Positions 17,379 to 26,234 of a DNA stretch of 52,519 nucleotides are shown one piece after another; the stretch's first letter is position 1; every line of letters starts with the position of its first letter. The notes below the pieces were generated by a model. That model was not told the origin of the DNA and made no database searches. It saw only the letters and a program-made list of their open reading frames with translations. The stretch comes from Chitinophagaceae bacterium (lineage in GTDB: Bacteria > Bacteroidota > Bacteroidia > Chitinophagales > Chitinophagaceae). The stretch is from positions 1 through 52,519 of the forward strand of contig JAEUVK010000132.1 in assembly GCA_016787135.1 (NCBI GenBank). Reading direction: 5' to 3'. The position numbers were made by a program, and so were the translations under genes.

Positions 17379-19523
17379 ATGAAGAGACTTCCCATCGTGA
17401 TTTTGACAATAGTGGCAGGAACATTTCTCGCTTTTCAAACCCTGGGAACCGGGGCTAAAAACCCTCCCGGTAAATATGAAGAGATATTGAAACTGGTGGG
17501 AGAAATGCTGAGTCAGGGTCATTTCAGCCCGCAAGATATTAATGATGGCTTTTCAAAGAAAGTTTTCAAAAAATTCATAAACGAGTTGGATCCTGAAAAG
17601 AATATTTTTCTGCAAAGCGATATGGATCTGCTTCAGAAAAAGTATGAAACAAGGATAGATGATGAACTTAAAGGCGCCCCGGCAGAATCATTTCTTGCAG
17701 CAGGTAAAGCATTTAACACAAGAATGGAAGAAGCAGCATTAATTTGCAACGAACTTCTCACAAAACCTTTCAACTTTACCGTTGATGAAGAAGTTTTACT
17801 GGATGGGGATAAGCTGAACTTTACGGCCAATACTGCAGAACTGAAAGAAAGATGGAGAAAGAAATTGAAATACCTCACTCTTGAACGCTATTCAGATATG
17901 CTTGATGTTCGTGAAAAGAATAAGGGTAAGGAAGGCTTCGTGGTGAAATCTGACGAGGAGCTAGAAAAAGACGCCCGCGAGAAAACAAAAAAGGTAATTG
18001 ACAGGCTGTTTGAACGTTTCCGGTTCAAGTTCACTGACGATGATAAATTCAATGTGTTTGTAAATGCTATCACGACTACGATGGATCCTCACTCAGAATT
18101 TTTTCCTCCTGTTGACAAAAGATATTTTGATGAAGAAATGAGTGGGCGTTTCTTTGGCATTGGTGCATCACTACAATATGATGAAGGCAATATCAAAGTG
18201 AGCAGCATTCTGACTGGTAGCCCGGCTTTTAAATCAGGTGAATTGCAGCCAGGTGATGTGATACAAAAAGTAGCCCAGGGAAAAGAGGAGCCGGTCGACC
18301 TTACAGGGTTTGTCGTAACTGATGCTGTAAAATTGATCCGTGGGAAAAAAGGTACAGAAGTAAAGCTGACGGTAAGGAAGCTTGATGGAACGGTCAAAGT
18401 AGTTTCTCTCATCCGCGACCAGATTGTACAGGATGAGACCTTTGCCCGCAGTGCTGTTGTAAGGAACGCTAATTCAAAGATAGGATACATCTATCTGCCG
18501 GAATTCTATGCCGACTTTGAAAACCCTAATGGCAACCGCAGTTATATTGATGTAGCTAAAGAAGTAGCTAAATTAAAAGAAGAAAAAGTTGACGGTATCG
18601 TGATCGATCTTCGCAATAACGGAGGAGGGTCATTATATGACGTAGTACAAATGGCGGGTCTGTTTATTGAAGATGGTCCGATTGTACAGGTAAAAGACAG
18701 AGAGAATAAGCCAAGCATCCTGAAAGATAAAGACAAGTCAGTATTGTATTCCGGTCCTTTAGCTGTAATGGTCAATGAATTTAGTGCCTCTGCTTCTGAA
18801 ATATTCGCCGCTGCTATACAGGATTATGGCAGAGGGGTAGTGATTGGCAGTACTTCTACTTATGGGAAAGGAACAGTGCAGCGTAATATTGGATTGGATC
18901 AGAGTTTTACAGGTTCCAATTCTGACCTGGGAACAGTGAAGCTGACACTGCAGAAATTTTATAGGATCAACGGTGGTTCCACACAATTACGGGGTGTTTC
19001 TTCTGATATAGTATTGCCTGATCAGCTCGAGTACCTGAAAGTAAGGGAGAAAGATGATGAAGATGCTCTTCCATGGGATGAGATCAATAAGTCTCCATAC
19101 TCCAACTGGAACCCCGGATATGATCTGAAGACCATTCAGCAATTAGCAAATCAAAGAGTGGAAAATGATCCGGCCTTCAAGCTGATCAAAGAGAATACCG
19201 ACTGGTTGGCTAAACAAAATGATAAACGTTATTCACTACAACTGGATAAATATAGAAAAGAACAAAAAGCAATCCGTACTACGTTTGCCCAGAATGAGTC
19301 GCTGATCAAATTGAAAGAAGAAATGAATGTGACTGCTCTGGCCAATGAGGAAAATAAATTTGCTTCTGACCAAAATAAGCAGGAACGCTTTAATCAATGG
19401 TTGAAGGGCCTTCGTAAGGATATTTATCTAGACCAGGCAGTGAAAGTAGTCGATGATATTATCGGGCAGCAGAACCTGGTGAAAGGAAAAACGGGAGAAG
19501 AACCGGCCAAAAAAGCATTCTGA
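17379..19523 (+). CDS. Tail-specific (C-terminal processing) serine protease, S41 family
   Basis: 714 residues from the ATG at 17379 (MKRLPIVIL, signal anchor to about residue 22). In-frame starts at 17349 (ATG) and 17331 (TTG) are possible; a -7-like TATTTTTG at 17337-17344 would place the transcript start after them. Order: N-terminal helical domain with LDPEKNIFLQSD, a PDZ domain (GIGASLQYDEGN ... GDVIQKV, about 260-345), the S41 protease (VDGIVIDLRNNGGG, about 404-417), and a long helical C-terminal region (about 560-714). The Ser-Lys dyad is visible: Ser in SASASE (about 471) and Lys in YGKGTVQ (about 497). It acts in the periplasm on misfolded or tail-tagged proteins. The length fits the large Prc/Tsp type. 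Confidence 0.93.
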   Translation: MKRLPIVILTIVAGTFLAFQTLGTGAKNPPGKYEEILKLVGEMLSQGHFSPQDINDGFSKKVFKKFINELDPEKNIFLQSDMDLLQKKYETRIDDELKGAPAESFLAAGKAFNTRMEEAALICNELLTKPFNFTVDEEVLLDGDKLNFTANTAELKERWRKKLKYLTLERYSDMLDVREKNKGKEGFVVKSDEELEKDAREKTKKVIDRLFERFRFKFTDDDKFNVFVNAITTTMDPHSEFFPPVDKRYFDEEMSGRFFGIGASLQYDEGNIKVSSILTGSPAFKSGELQPGDVIQKVAQGKEEPVDLTGFVVTDAVKLIRGKKGTEVKLTVRKLDGTVKVVSLIRDQIVQDETFARSAVVRNANSKIGYIYLPEFYADFENPNGNRSYIDVAKEVAKLKEEKVDGIVIDLRNNGGGSLYDVVQMAGLFIEDGPIVQVKDRENKPSILKDKDKSVLYSGPLAVMVNEFSASASEIFAAAIQDYGRGVVIGSTSTYGKGTVQRNIGLDQSFTGSNSDLGTVKLTLQKFYRINGGSTQLRGVSSDIVLPDQLEYLKVREKDDEDALPWDEINKSPYSNWNPGYDLKTIQQLANQRVENDPAFKLIKENTDWLAKQNDKRYSLQLDKYRKEQKAIRTTFAQNESLIKLKEEMNVTALANEENKFASDQNKQERFNQWLKGLRKDIYLDQAVKVVDDIIGQQNLVKGKTGEEPAKKAF

Positions 19524-19541
19524 AAGACAATTGAATTGTAG

Positions 19542-19581
19542 TAACAGGTTAACAGGTGATAAGCCTGTTGACCTGTTTTCT
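19542..19581 (+). terminator. Terminator after the tail-specific protease
   Basis: Fourteen-pair stem (19543-19556 with 19564-19577, one G-U) followed by TTCTTTT. It lies 20 bases past the protease stop and directly before the convergent DinB gene. Confidence 0.85.
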
Positions 19582-19582
19582 T

Positions 19583-20089
19583 TTAGAGGTATCTTTCTTT
19601 TATCACCTTTATGTGATGCAGGGCATGGCCGATTACTATATAACCAATCCCACGAACATAAATAGAATTAGTATTGGAGGTGCCGGTTTCATCCAGTTGT
19701 TCTGAGTCGAATGAAGCAAAAAGGTATTCAGATGCCCTCCTCAATGCTTTGAACTCTTCTATCATAGTATTCCAGCTTCTCTTATCAGCTTTTGCATGGT
19801 CTGCATAACTGTTCTCGTCAAATCCCGGCAAATAAGTTTTGTCCTTCCTGGCAAAACACAAAGCCCGGTAAGTGAATATTCTTTCAGCATCTATGAGATG
19901 CTGTAATACTTCTTTGATCGTCCATTTACCCTCTGAATAACGGTAATCATATTTTGCGGCAGGTATATTTTCCAGAAAATGAAAAAGCACAGGCGACTGC
20001 ACCTGGAATGCTTCCATCAGTTCATCCTGTGGAACATGATTAATATAGTTATGATAAAACTGCGGAACTCTTGAAAGATCAGGGCGCAT
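19583..20089 (-). CDS. DinB-superfamily four-helix protein
   Basis: 168 residues. The DinB/YfiT fold is recognised from WTIKEVLQHLIDAERIF (about 56-72) and IVIGHALHHIKVIKERYL (about 151-168). Three metal-ligand histidines expected for the fold are present: His64 and, near the C-terminus, His155 with His158 or His159. Members bind a divalent metal and some act as thiol-dependent transferases with bacillithiol or mycothiol; the substrate here is unknown. It is a single gene convergent to the protease. Upstream (20090-20332) is an AT-rich gap of 243 bases with no gene and no clear hairpin. Confidence 0.87.
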   Translation of the reverse strand: MRPDLSRVPQFYHNYINHVPQDELMEAFQVQSPVLFHFLENIPAAKYDYRYSEGKWTIKEVLQHLIDAERIFTYRALCFARKDKTYLPGFDENSYADHAKADKRSWNTMIEEFKALRRASEYLFASFDSEQLDETGTSNTNSIYVRGIGYIVIGHALHHIKVIKERYL

Positions 20090-20332
20090 AATGAATATAG
20101 TTGATGATTAAGAGAGGAAAGTTCGGAAATTCTGGGGATATCAGTTCGTTTGTTAGTGATGCGGGTTGTCGCTTTATAACATAATCTTGCCTTTCTGCTT
20201 CATTTACCGGGTTCTTTTGGCTTTCTGTAGAGAAAAATTTGCATTTCGGAGAAATATCTCCGGCTTATATCTGTAAAAAAATACTTTTATGGCAGTTCAT
20301 TGCTTTTTTATTTAACCTTTAAACTGCTTTAT

Positions 20333-21103
20333 ATGAAACAACTGCTTTTTATATTTCTATTGGGCGGTTTGCTAATGCCAGCCACTTTCCTGCATTCCCA
20401 GGATACTGAGAAAAAAGATGGAAAAAATATTTTGAAGGTCAACCTGGCAGCTGTTGCCTTAAGCCATTACTCCTTTCAATATGAAAGGGTGACAGGTAAA
20501 AAGCAATCATTTGCCTTTGGCTTTGGCTTTTCGCCCAACGTTGACCTTCCCTTCAAGAACACATTATCTGACAAATTCGGGGATAACGATGATGCGGCCA
20601 GGGCTATTGAAACCACAAGGTTTTCCAAAATAACTATCACCCCGGAGTACCGTTTTTATGTCGGTAAAAAGCAAGCTCCACAGGGATTTTATATAGCGCC
20701 ATTTGCACGTTATATGCACATGAAAATAAGCCAGGATTATACTTTTACTCCCAGTAGCGGGAATCTTCACACAGCACATATGGATGGTACAATTAATGGG
20801 ATAGGTGGCGGGGTGCTGATCGGGGCACAATGGCTATTAGGTAAAAAGCAAAACGTAAGTATTGATTGGTGGATTGCCGGACCATTTTTCGGAGCAATGA
20901 ACGGCGATTTTCATGGGACAGACCCCGACATGGACGAATTAAGCCCTGCTGACCGTGCCGATCTGGAAAGCGACATCGAAGGAGTAGATATTCCATTGTG
21001 GGACGTAGATGCCACTATCGGAGCTTATACAGTGGATGCCAAATTAAAGGGTGCATTTTATGGGGCAAGACTATTCGGTATCAGTCTTGGATTCCGGTTT
21101 TGA
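20333..21103 (+). CDS. Probable outer-membrane protein, DUF3575-like
   Basis: 256 residues from the ATG at 20333. A signal peptide runs to about residue 23 (LLFIFLLGGLLMPATFLHSQ). The mature start KVNLAAVALSHYSFQYERV is the hallmark of DUF3575-like small outer-membrane barrels, followed by alternating strand-like segments (FAFGFGFSPN, KITITPEYRFYVG, GFYIAPFARYMHMKI) and a terminal GARLFGISLGFRF ending in Phe, typical of barrel insertion signals. An acidic loop (GTDPDMDELSPADRADLES) is probably exposed. Function unknown. It stands alone, with a bidirectional terminator behind it. Confidence 0.8.
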   Translation: MKQLLFIFLLGGLLMPATFLHSQDTEKKDGKNILKVNLAAVALSHYSFQYERVTGKKQSFAFGFGFSPNVDLPFKNTLSDKFGDNDDAARAIETTRFSKITITPEYRFYVGKKQAPQGFYIAPFARYMHMKISQDYTFTPSSGNLHTAHMDGTINGIGGGVLIGAQWLLGKKQNVSIDWWIAGPFFGAMNGDFHGTDPDMDELSPADRADLESDIEGVDIPLWDVDATIGAYTVDAKLKGAFYGARLFGISLGFRF

Positions 21104-21120
21104 GGAACCGGGCATTGAAC

Positions 21121-21158
21121 ATAAAAATAAATCCCGCCTTAGGCGGGATTTATTTTAT
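21121..21158. terminator. Bidirectional terminator between the DUF3575-like gene and the S8 protease
   Basis: Perfect stem AAATCCCGCC (21128-21137) with GGCGGGATTT (21141-21150), extended by flanking A and T runs on both sides. It serves both convergent genes. Confidence 0.9.
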
Positions 21159-21171
21159 CATACAAAAATCA

Positions 21172-22881
21172 TCAGGATTTTACTTTAGGCTTTACTATTG
21201 ATTTAACAGGTTTAGCAGGAGGTGCCGGCTTCAATTCGCCCTTCAGTGTGGAGGCTAATTTTATCGCTTCATAGGCATTAATTATACCTCCTGATTTACT
21301 AATATCAGAGAGCTCAACTTCTTCACTACCGCCAGGCTGTTTTACTTTTACTCCCGGGCTCTGTGCTGATTTTTCGATCACCATTTTTACCTGTTTTGCA
21401 CTTAATGCAGGGAAGTACTCCATAATAAACGCGGCCAGCCCGGCAACTACAGGAGAAGCCATACTGGTACCCTGTAAATTCTGATAGGTATTACCGCCAG
21501 GCACTGTTGAATATATTTTTACACCGGGTGCAAAAACATCTACTTCTTTCTTTCCGTAATTGGAGAAACTAGCAGTAAGCCCCCCGGCTTTTATATCAGT
21601 GTTGGGTGCGCTGGCGCCAACGGTGATCCAGTTAGCAGCTCTTTTCTCATCTTCAAAAACAGGAGTTGGAAAGTTCCAGGAGGTGTCTATATTTTCAGCA
21701 CTATTGCCAGCTGCGTGTACCAGTAAGACACCTTTACTTTCCGCATACTTTACGGCCTCATCCACCCATTTCTTTTCAGGAGAAAAACTTTTGCCAAAAC
21801 TCATATTAACGACTTTGGCGCCATTATCAACTGCATAGCGTATGGCCAGGGCAATGTCCTTGTCGTGCTCATCCCCATCCGGAACTGCACGGACAGTCAT
21901 GATCTTTATATTGTCGGCCACGCCATCCATACCAAGTCCATTGCCTCTTGCTGCACCGATAATCCCGGAAACATGGGTACCATGCAAAGCGGCAGCTTTA
22001 CTTACCATGACATCATTGTTACCATAAAATCTATCATTAAAATCTTCATAGTTGTCCTTGACAATATCAGCACGATAGGGAGTAGGTTTTGCTTCGGCGG
22101 CTTTTGCTTTGGTATCTTCACTGCTTACATATTCTTTTACCTCAGCTAATACTTCTGATACCGGCTGCTCAAGATCAAGGTCAAAACCACGATAAAGCCT
22201 TAAAATATTCTTCTTTGCTTTTTTACCTGCGTCATCATCGGCGGCAGGGGTAAATGCTTCGGCGTCTTTACCTGTATAGTTTTCTTTCAGTTGTCTTGCT
22301 TTCAATACAGAGTCGGCTGCCAGAGCATCTTTTAATACCCCTTTGACAATTCTGAGATTAAGCATCGAAGATGGGTCCACAGTGCCTACTTCCGCTTTTG
22401 ACCTGAGCCACATCAGGTATTCTTTCTTTTCTGCCGGGCTGAGTTTATCCTCGTCGATCTCTTTGCCTTCGTATTTGCTTTTAAGGCCATGGTAAACACG
22501 GGCTGATTCGTAGGTATCCTTCTCTACATTGCGACCATCGCGGCCACCGAGAAAATTCCAGCCGTATACATCATCTACATAGCCATTCTTATCATCATCT
22601 ATCCCGTTACCAGGTATTTCTTTGGGATTTTTCCAGAGTACCGTTTTAAGGTCTTCGTGAAGGGTGTCAACACCGGAATCAATTACAGCAACAATGACCG
22701 GTTTACTCTTCAGGTTCTTAGCTTTTACAAAATCATAGGCTTTCGCCAGGCTGATCCCGTAATAGCCACTATCCGGATTAAGAAGGTGCCATCCTTTAGG
22801 TACTTCATTTTTCTGTGCAAAAGCGGCAAGGGTAATTAACCCGCTTATTGCCAGTGATAAGCCTTTCTTTGCAATGTTCAT
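21172..22881 (-). CDS. Subtilisin-like serine protease (S8) with large insert
   Basis: 569 residues with a signal peptide (to about residue 22). The triad is visible: Asp68 in IDSGVD, His300 in HGTHVSG and Ser473 in GTSMASP; Asn393 (AAGNS) forms the oxyanion hole. About 230 residues separate Asp and His, against about 30 in subtilisin. The insert begins with a calcium-loop-like DDDKNGYVDD and continues with a charged helical stretch (about 120-290). The C-terminus is Lys/Pro-rich (PAPPAKPVKSIVKPKVK) with no recognisable type IX secretion sorting domain, so it may stay in the periplasm. No propeptide is obvious. It is transcribed alone between two terminators. Confidence 0.93.
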   Translation of the reverse strand: MNIAKKGLSLAISGLITLAAFAQKNEVPKGWHLLNPDSGYYGISLAKAYDFVKAKNLKSKPVIVAVIDSGVDTLHEDLKTVLWKNPKEIPGNGIDDDKNGYVDDVYGWNFLGGRDGRNVEKDTYESARVYHGLKSKYEGKEIDEDKLSPAEKKEYLMWLRSKAEVGTVDPSSMLNLRIVKGVLKDALAADSVLKARQLKENYTGKDAEAFTPAADDDAGKKAKKNILRLYRGFDLDLEQPVSEVLAEVKEYVSSEDTKAKAAEAKPTPYRADIVKDNYEDFNDRFYGNNDVMVSKAAALHGTHVSGIIGAARGNGLGMDGVADNIKIMTVRAVPDGDEHDKDIALAIRYAVDNGAKVVNMSFGKSFSPEKKWVDEAVKYAESKGVLLVHAAGNSAENIDTSWNFPTPVFEDEKRAANWITVGASAPNTDIKAGGLTASFSNYGKKEVDVFAPGVKIYSTVPGGNTYQNLQGTSMASPVVAGLAAFIMEYFPALSAKQVKMVIEKSAQSPGVKVKQPGGSEEVELSDISKSGGIINAYEAIKLASTLKGELKPAPPAKPVKSIVKPKVKS

Positions 22882-22960
22882 TTCGTTTGCGTTTGTTTAA
22901 TATACAAAATTGCGTAAAGCCGCAAAATTAGCGTTTACCATTCATACATTTTGCTAAATG

Positions 22961-22995
22961 AAAACCCCTGCAAAGCTCAAAAATGCAGGGGTTTC
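22961..22995 (-). terminator. Terminator after the OmpA-family gene
   Basis: Stem AAACCCCTGCA/TGCAGGGGTTT (22962-22972 with 22984-22994) with an 11-base loop; on the minus strand it ends in TTTTC. It lies 25 bases past the OmpA stop. Confidence 0.85.
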
Positions 22996-23019
22996 ATGTG
23001 TCTTGACGGTAATATATTT

Positions 23020-24537
23020 TTATTGGTTGCTTAGCTTAAGTTCAACACGGCGGTTTTTAGCTTTTTCTGCTTCTGTGATACCTTTTGTCAGGGGTTTATC
23101 AGGCCCGAAACCTATCGAAGTCAGGCGTGAAGCCAGGATACCTTTGGTGATCAGGTAAGCCCTGACATTATCGGCCCTGTCCTGGGATAGTTTCATATTT
23201 GCATCACGGTTGGCATCGCCGCTTGTATGGCCTTCAATTGATACTACGATGGATGGGTTTTGCTTTAGGATGCCGGCTACTTCATCAAGTACTTTATGCG
23301 AGGCCGGTAAAAGAGTGGCCTTGCCCTGTGCAAACTGGATACGCCGTGCTGCATAGTTTACTTTCTGAACGATCTCTTTCTTCACTTCTTCCGGACAGCC
23401 GTTCTTTGATTTCAGACCTTTTACATTCGGGCATTTATCTTCTTCATCATTTACACCATCAAGATCGGTATCAGGTACCGGACAGCCATTGTAACGTGCA
23501 AATCCTGCCATTTCAGGGCATTTGTCATCCGTATCATCTACCCCGTCCTTATCGGTATCTTTTGGAGCAGGCGGGCAGCCTTTGTTTTCTCTTACCCCTG
23601 CCACATCAGGGCATTTATCATCTTTGTCAAGCACCCCATCTTTATCTTTATCAGCAGGCGGGCAACCTGCATTGGCTAAAAGACCTGCTTCACCGGGGCA
23701 TTTATCTTCACTATCCTGCAGCCCATCACCGTCAGTATCAGGGCAGCCTTTAAATTTTGCAAGCCCGGCCTGGTCAGGACATTTATCGTCTTTATCAAAT
23801 ACACCATCGCCATCTTTGTCCATTACTGCTTTTTCAGGCTTAGCTAATTTATCTACATATACTCCCAGTGTAATTCCCATTACCTGGTGTTTGTAAGTAC
23901 CGTTGTATCCATCGGGAGTATAGGCGTCTTTTAGTCCCTGGCTATAATTTGCCGTTAAGAACACACGACCGAATTCAAAACCCGCTAAACCGTTGACTCC
24001 GTAGTCCCAGACGGAATATTTACCGGGTGCATCTCCTACTCCTGGATCTTTATTTTCATCAACTTCATATCCCCCTAATTTTGTTACAGTTTCAGTTTTT
24101 AACCTTCCTGTATAGAAGAATGATGCATACGGGCCTGCCCCTATAATAAACTTCGCAGTTCTTGAAAGTTTGAATTTATATACCAGGTTAAGCGGTAATT
24201 CGAGGTAGTTGGTATGTTCCAGCGCATTGACTGAAAGGATATCACTTACTGTTGTGTCATACCTCGCAGCAAACTTCCGGCCTTTATTATAGTAAAGGAT
24301 ACCCGGCTGAAAGAATAAACTTGATTTGGCGTTGAGGGAGAGATTGGCCATGACACCAAAATGAACACCTGTTCTCGGTGAGAAGCTATTCTTCATCGCA
24401 TCCCATCCCGGGAGGTCATTTTCTTCAAGCACCTTTGACTGATGAGGCCCGGACACAAGGGCGACCTTATAATTTTGTGCATGGGAAAGCGCAGCTAAAC
24501 AGCATAAAAGCGCAATCAGGTTGCAGAGCTTTTTCAT
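23020..24537 (-). CDS. OmpA-family outer-membrane protein with thrombospondin type 3 repeats
   Basis: 505 residues. A signal peptide (to about residue 20) precedes a PorT-like beta-barrel of about 240 residues (FGVMANLSLNAKSSLFFQPG, LELPLNLVYKF). Then come five thrombospondin type 3 repeats (about 265-395), each with a calcium pattern such as DKDGDGVFDKDDKCP and a GCP close. The C-terminal OmpA domain (about 400-505) has SIEGHTSGDANRD and the Arg pair in LSQDRADNVRAYL and AKNRRVEL that bind peptidoglycan. It therefore links the outer membrane to the cell wall. It stands alone with its own terminator. The repeats cause a long open frame on the opposite strand that is not a gene. Confidence 0.95.
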   Translation of the reverse strand: MKKLCNLIALLCCLAALSHAQNYKVALVSGPHQSKVLEENDLPGWDAMKNSFSPRTGVHFGVMANLSLNAKSSLFFQPGILYYNKGRKFAARYDTTVSDILSVNALEHTNYLELPLNLVYKFKLSRTAKFIIGAGPYASFFYTGRLKTETVTKLGGYEVDENKDPGVGDAPGKYSVWDYGVNGLAGFEFGRVFLTANYSQGLKDAYTPDGYNGTYKHQVMGITLGVYVDKLAKPEKAVMDKDGDGVFDKDDKCPDQAGLAKFKGCPDTDGDGLQDSEDKCPGEAGLLANAGCPPADKDKDGVLDKDDKCPDVAGVRENKGCPPAPKDTDKDGVDDTDDKCPEMAGFARYNGCPVPDTDLDGVNDEEDKCPNVKGLKSKNGCPEEVKKEIVQKVNYAARRIQFAQGKATLLPASHKVLDEVAGILKQNPSIVVSIEGHTSGDANRDANMKLSQDRADNVRAYLITKGILASRLTSIGFGPDKPLTKGITEAEKAKNRRVELKLSNQ

Positions 24538-24590
24538 CGTACAGATAATTGGATTTATATAAGATATTGGTTACTACAGGTAAATATGAT

Positions 24591-24634
24591 AAAAAAAAAC
24601 CGTAAGGACAAGAGGGCAATACCCTGAAGTCGGG
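24591..24634 (-). terminator. Probable terminator after the aldehyde dehydrogenase
   Basis: On the minus strand CCGAC..AGGG pairs with CCCT..GTC and CGG, an imperfect stem, followed after CGG by nine T (24591-24599). It lies about 20 bases past the dehydrogenase stop. Confidence 0.6.
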
Positions 24635-24654
24635 ACCTGAATTTTTCTTAAGCG

Positions 24655-26196
24655 TTATAAATCAAAACGGATGCCCTGCGCCAATGGGAGATTATTACTG
24701 AAATTAATAGTATTAGTCTGCCGGCGCATATATGCCTTCCAGGCGTCACTTCCGCTTTCACGACCGCCCCCTGTTTCTTTTTCACCACCAAAAGCACCAC
24801 CAATCTCAGCCCCCGAGGTCCCTATGTTCACATTGGCAATACCACAATCACTGCCAGCGTGAGACAGGAATTGTTCGGCTTCCCGCATATTCAATGTCAT
24901 GATAGAAGAAGACAAGCCTTGCGGCACTTCATTCTGGATACGGATAGCGTCTTCCAGTGTTTTGTACTTCAATAGGTATAAGATCGGGGCAAAGGTTTCG
25001 TGACGTACAATTTCAAAGTCAGGGTTTACTTCCGCAATGCAAGGTTTAACATAGCAGCCGCTTTCATAACCATCTCCTGAAAGAACACCGCCTTCGACAA
25101 TGAAATTGCCTCCTTCTGCTTTGCATTTTTCTATAGATGCCAGATACAGCTTTACTGCATCTTTATCGATCAACGGACCGACGTGATGCACTTCATTCAG
25201 CGGGTCTCCGATCTTCAGTTGTTTGTAAGCGGCGATTAGTCTTGTTTTTACCTTCTCATATACATCTTCGTGAATGATCAATCGGCGTGTGGTTGTACAA
25301 CGCTGACCTGCTGTGCCCACTGCACCAAACAATGCACCTATTATTGCAATATCAAGATCAGCTTCTTTGGAAATAATGATAGCATTGTTTCCGCCCAGCT
25401 CAAGTAAAGCCCTTCCTAATCTGGCGCCTACAGCGGCACCCACTGCTTTTCCCATTCTTGTAGAACCGGTAGCCGATACAAGAGGTATCCTTGTATCATT
25501 TGCCATCCATTCACCTACATCTCTGCCTCCAATAACGAGATTGCAGACTCCTTCCGGTATATTATTTTTCTTAAAAACTTCCTGGATTATGTTTTGGCAG
25601 GCGACTGCGCACAAAGGAGTTTTCTCTGAAGGTTTCCAGATACAAACATCACCGCATACCCAGGCAAGCATACTGTTCCAGCTCCACACTGCTACAGGGA
25701 AATTGAATGCGGATATGATTCCTACTGTGCCTAATGGATGATATTGCTCATACATACGATGGCCGGGGCGCTCACTATGCATCGTCAATCCATATAGTTG
25801 TCTTGATAAGCCTACTGCAAAATCACAGATGTCTATCATTTCCTGTACTTCGCCATAGCCTTCTTGCAGACTTTTACCCATTTCATAAGAAACCAGTTTG
25901 CCGAGAGATTCTTTGTATTGCCTTAAAGCATCACCTATTTGTCTGACGATCTCACCGCGTTTAGGGGCTGGCATCAACCGCCATTGTTTAAAAGCTTCTT
26001 CCGCTTTCTTAATTACTATTTCATAACTATTCTTATCTGCTGAAATAACTGATCCGATCAGTTTGCCGTCAACAGGGGAGAAGGATTGAATCGTTTCACC
26101 ATTTGACTGTAGCCATTGCAACCCTGTACTTACCCCCGGGTTTTTGTCCTGAACGTTTAATGTTTTCAAAAAATCCATAGCATCATTTTTGAGCAT
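24655..26196 (-). CDS. Aldehyde dehydrogenase of the ALDH7 type (probable L-aminoadipate-semialdehyde dehydrogenase)
   Basis: 513 residues from the ATG at 26196; an ATG at 26178 is equally possible. The NAD-binding and catalytic parts are intact: ISAFNFPVAVWSWN (about 160-173), KPSEKTPL, GSTRMGK, the general base in LELGGNNA (about 267-274), and the catalytic Cys in AGQRCTTTRR (about 296-305). The C-terminal GGAFGGEKETGGGRESGSDA (about 468-487) is a mark of ALDH7 (antiquitin, bacterial AmaB), which oxidises aminoadipate semialdehyde in lysine breakdown. No other lysine gene is nearby, so the substrate is by family only. It lies 38 bases downstream of the BtuB-like receptor and may be the last gene of a long minus-strand series. 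Confidence 0.9.
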   Translation of the reverse strand: MLKNDAMDFLKTLNVQDKNPGVSTGLQWLQSNGETIQSFSPVDGKLIGSVISADKNSYEIVIKKAEEAFKQWRLMPAPKRGEIVRQIGDALRQYKESLGKLVSYEMGKSLQEGYGEVQEMIDICDFAVGLSRQLYGLTMHSERPGHRMYEQYHPLGTVGIISAFNFPVAVWSWNSMLAWVCGDVCIWKPSEKTPLCAVACQNIIQEVFKKNNIPEGVCNLVIGGRDVGEWMANDTRIPLVSATGSTRMGKAVGAAVGARLGRALLELGGNNAIIISKEADLDIAIIGALFGAVGTAGQRCTTTRRLIIHEDVYEKVKTRLIAAYKQLKIGDPLNEVHHVGPLIDKDAVKLYLASIEKCKAEGGNFIVEGGVLSGDGYESGCYVKPCIAEVNPDFEIVRHETFAPILYLLKYKTLEDAIRIQNEVPQGLSSSIMTLNMREAEQFLSHAGSDCGIANVNIGTSGAEIGGAFGGEKETGGGRESGSDAWKAYMRRQTNTINFSNNLPLAQGIRFDL

Positions 26197-26234
26197 GCAA
26201 AGGTAGGAATCGGAAGCCAGCTTACGAATGATGT

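Noticed and set aside
23199..23896. Long open frames opposite the thrombospondin repeats of the OmpA gene
   Set aside because: They mirror a repetitive coding sequence, have low-complexity Ser/Pro or His/Leu content and no start context. The OmpA frame explains the region fully.
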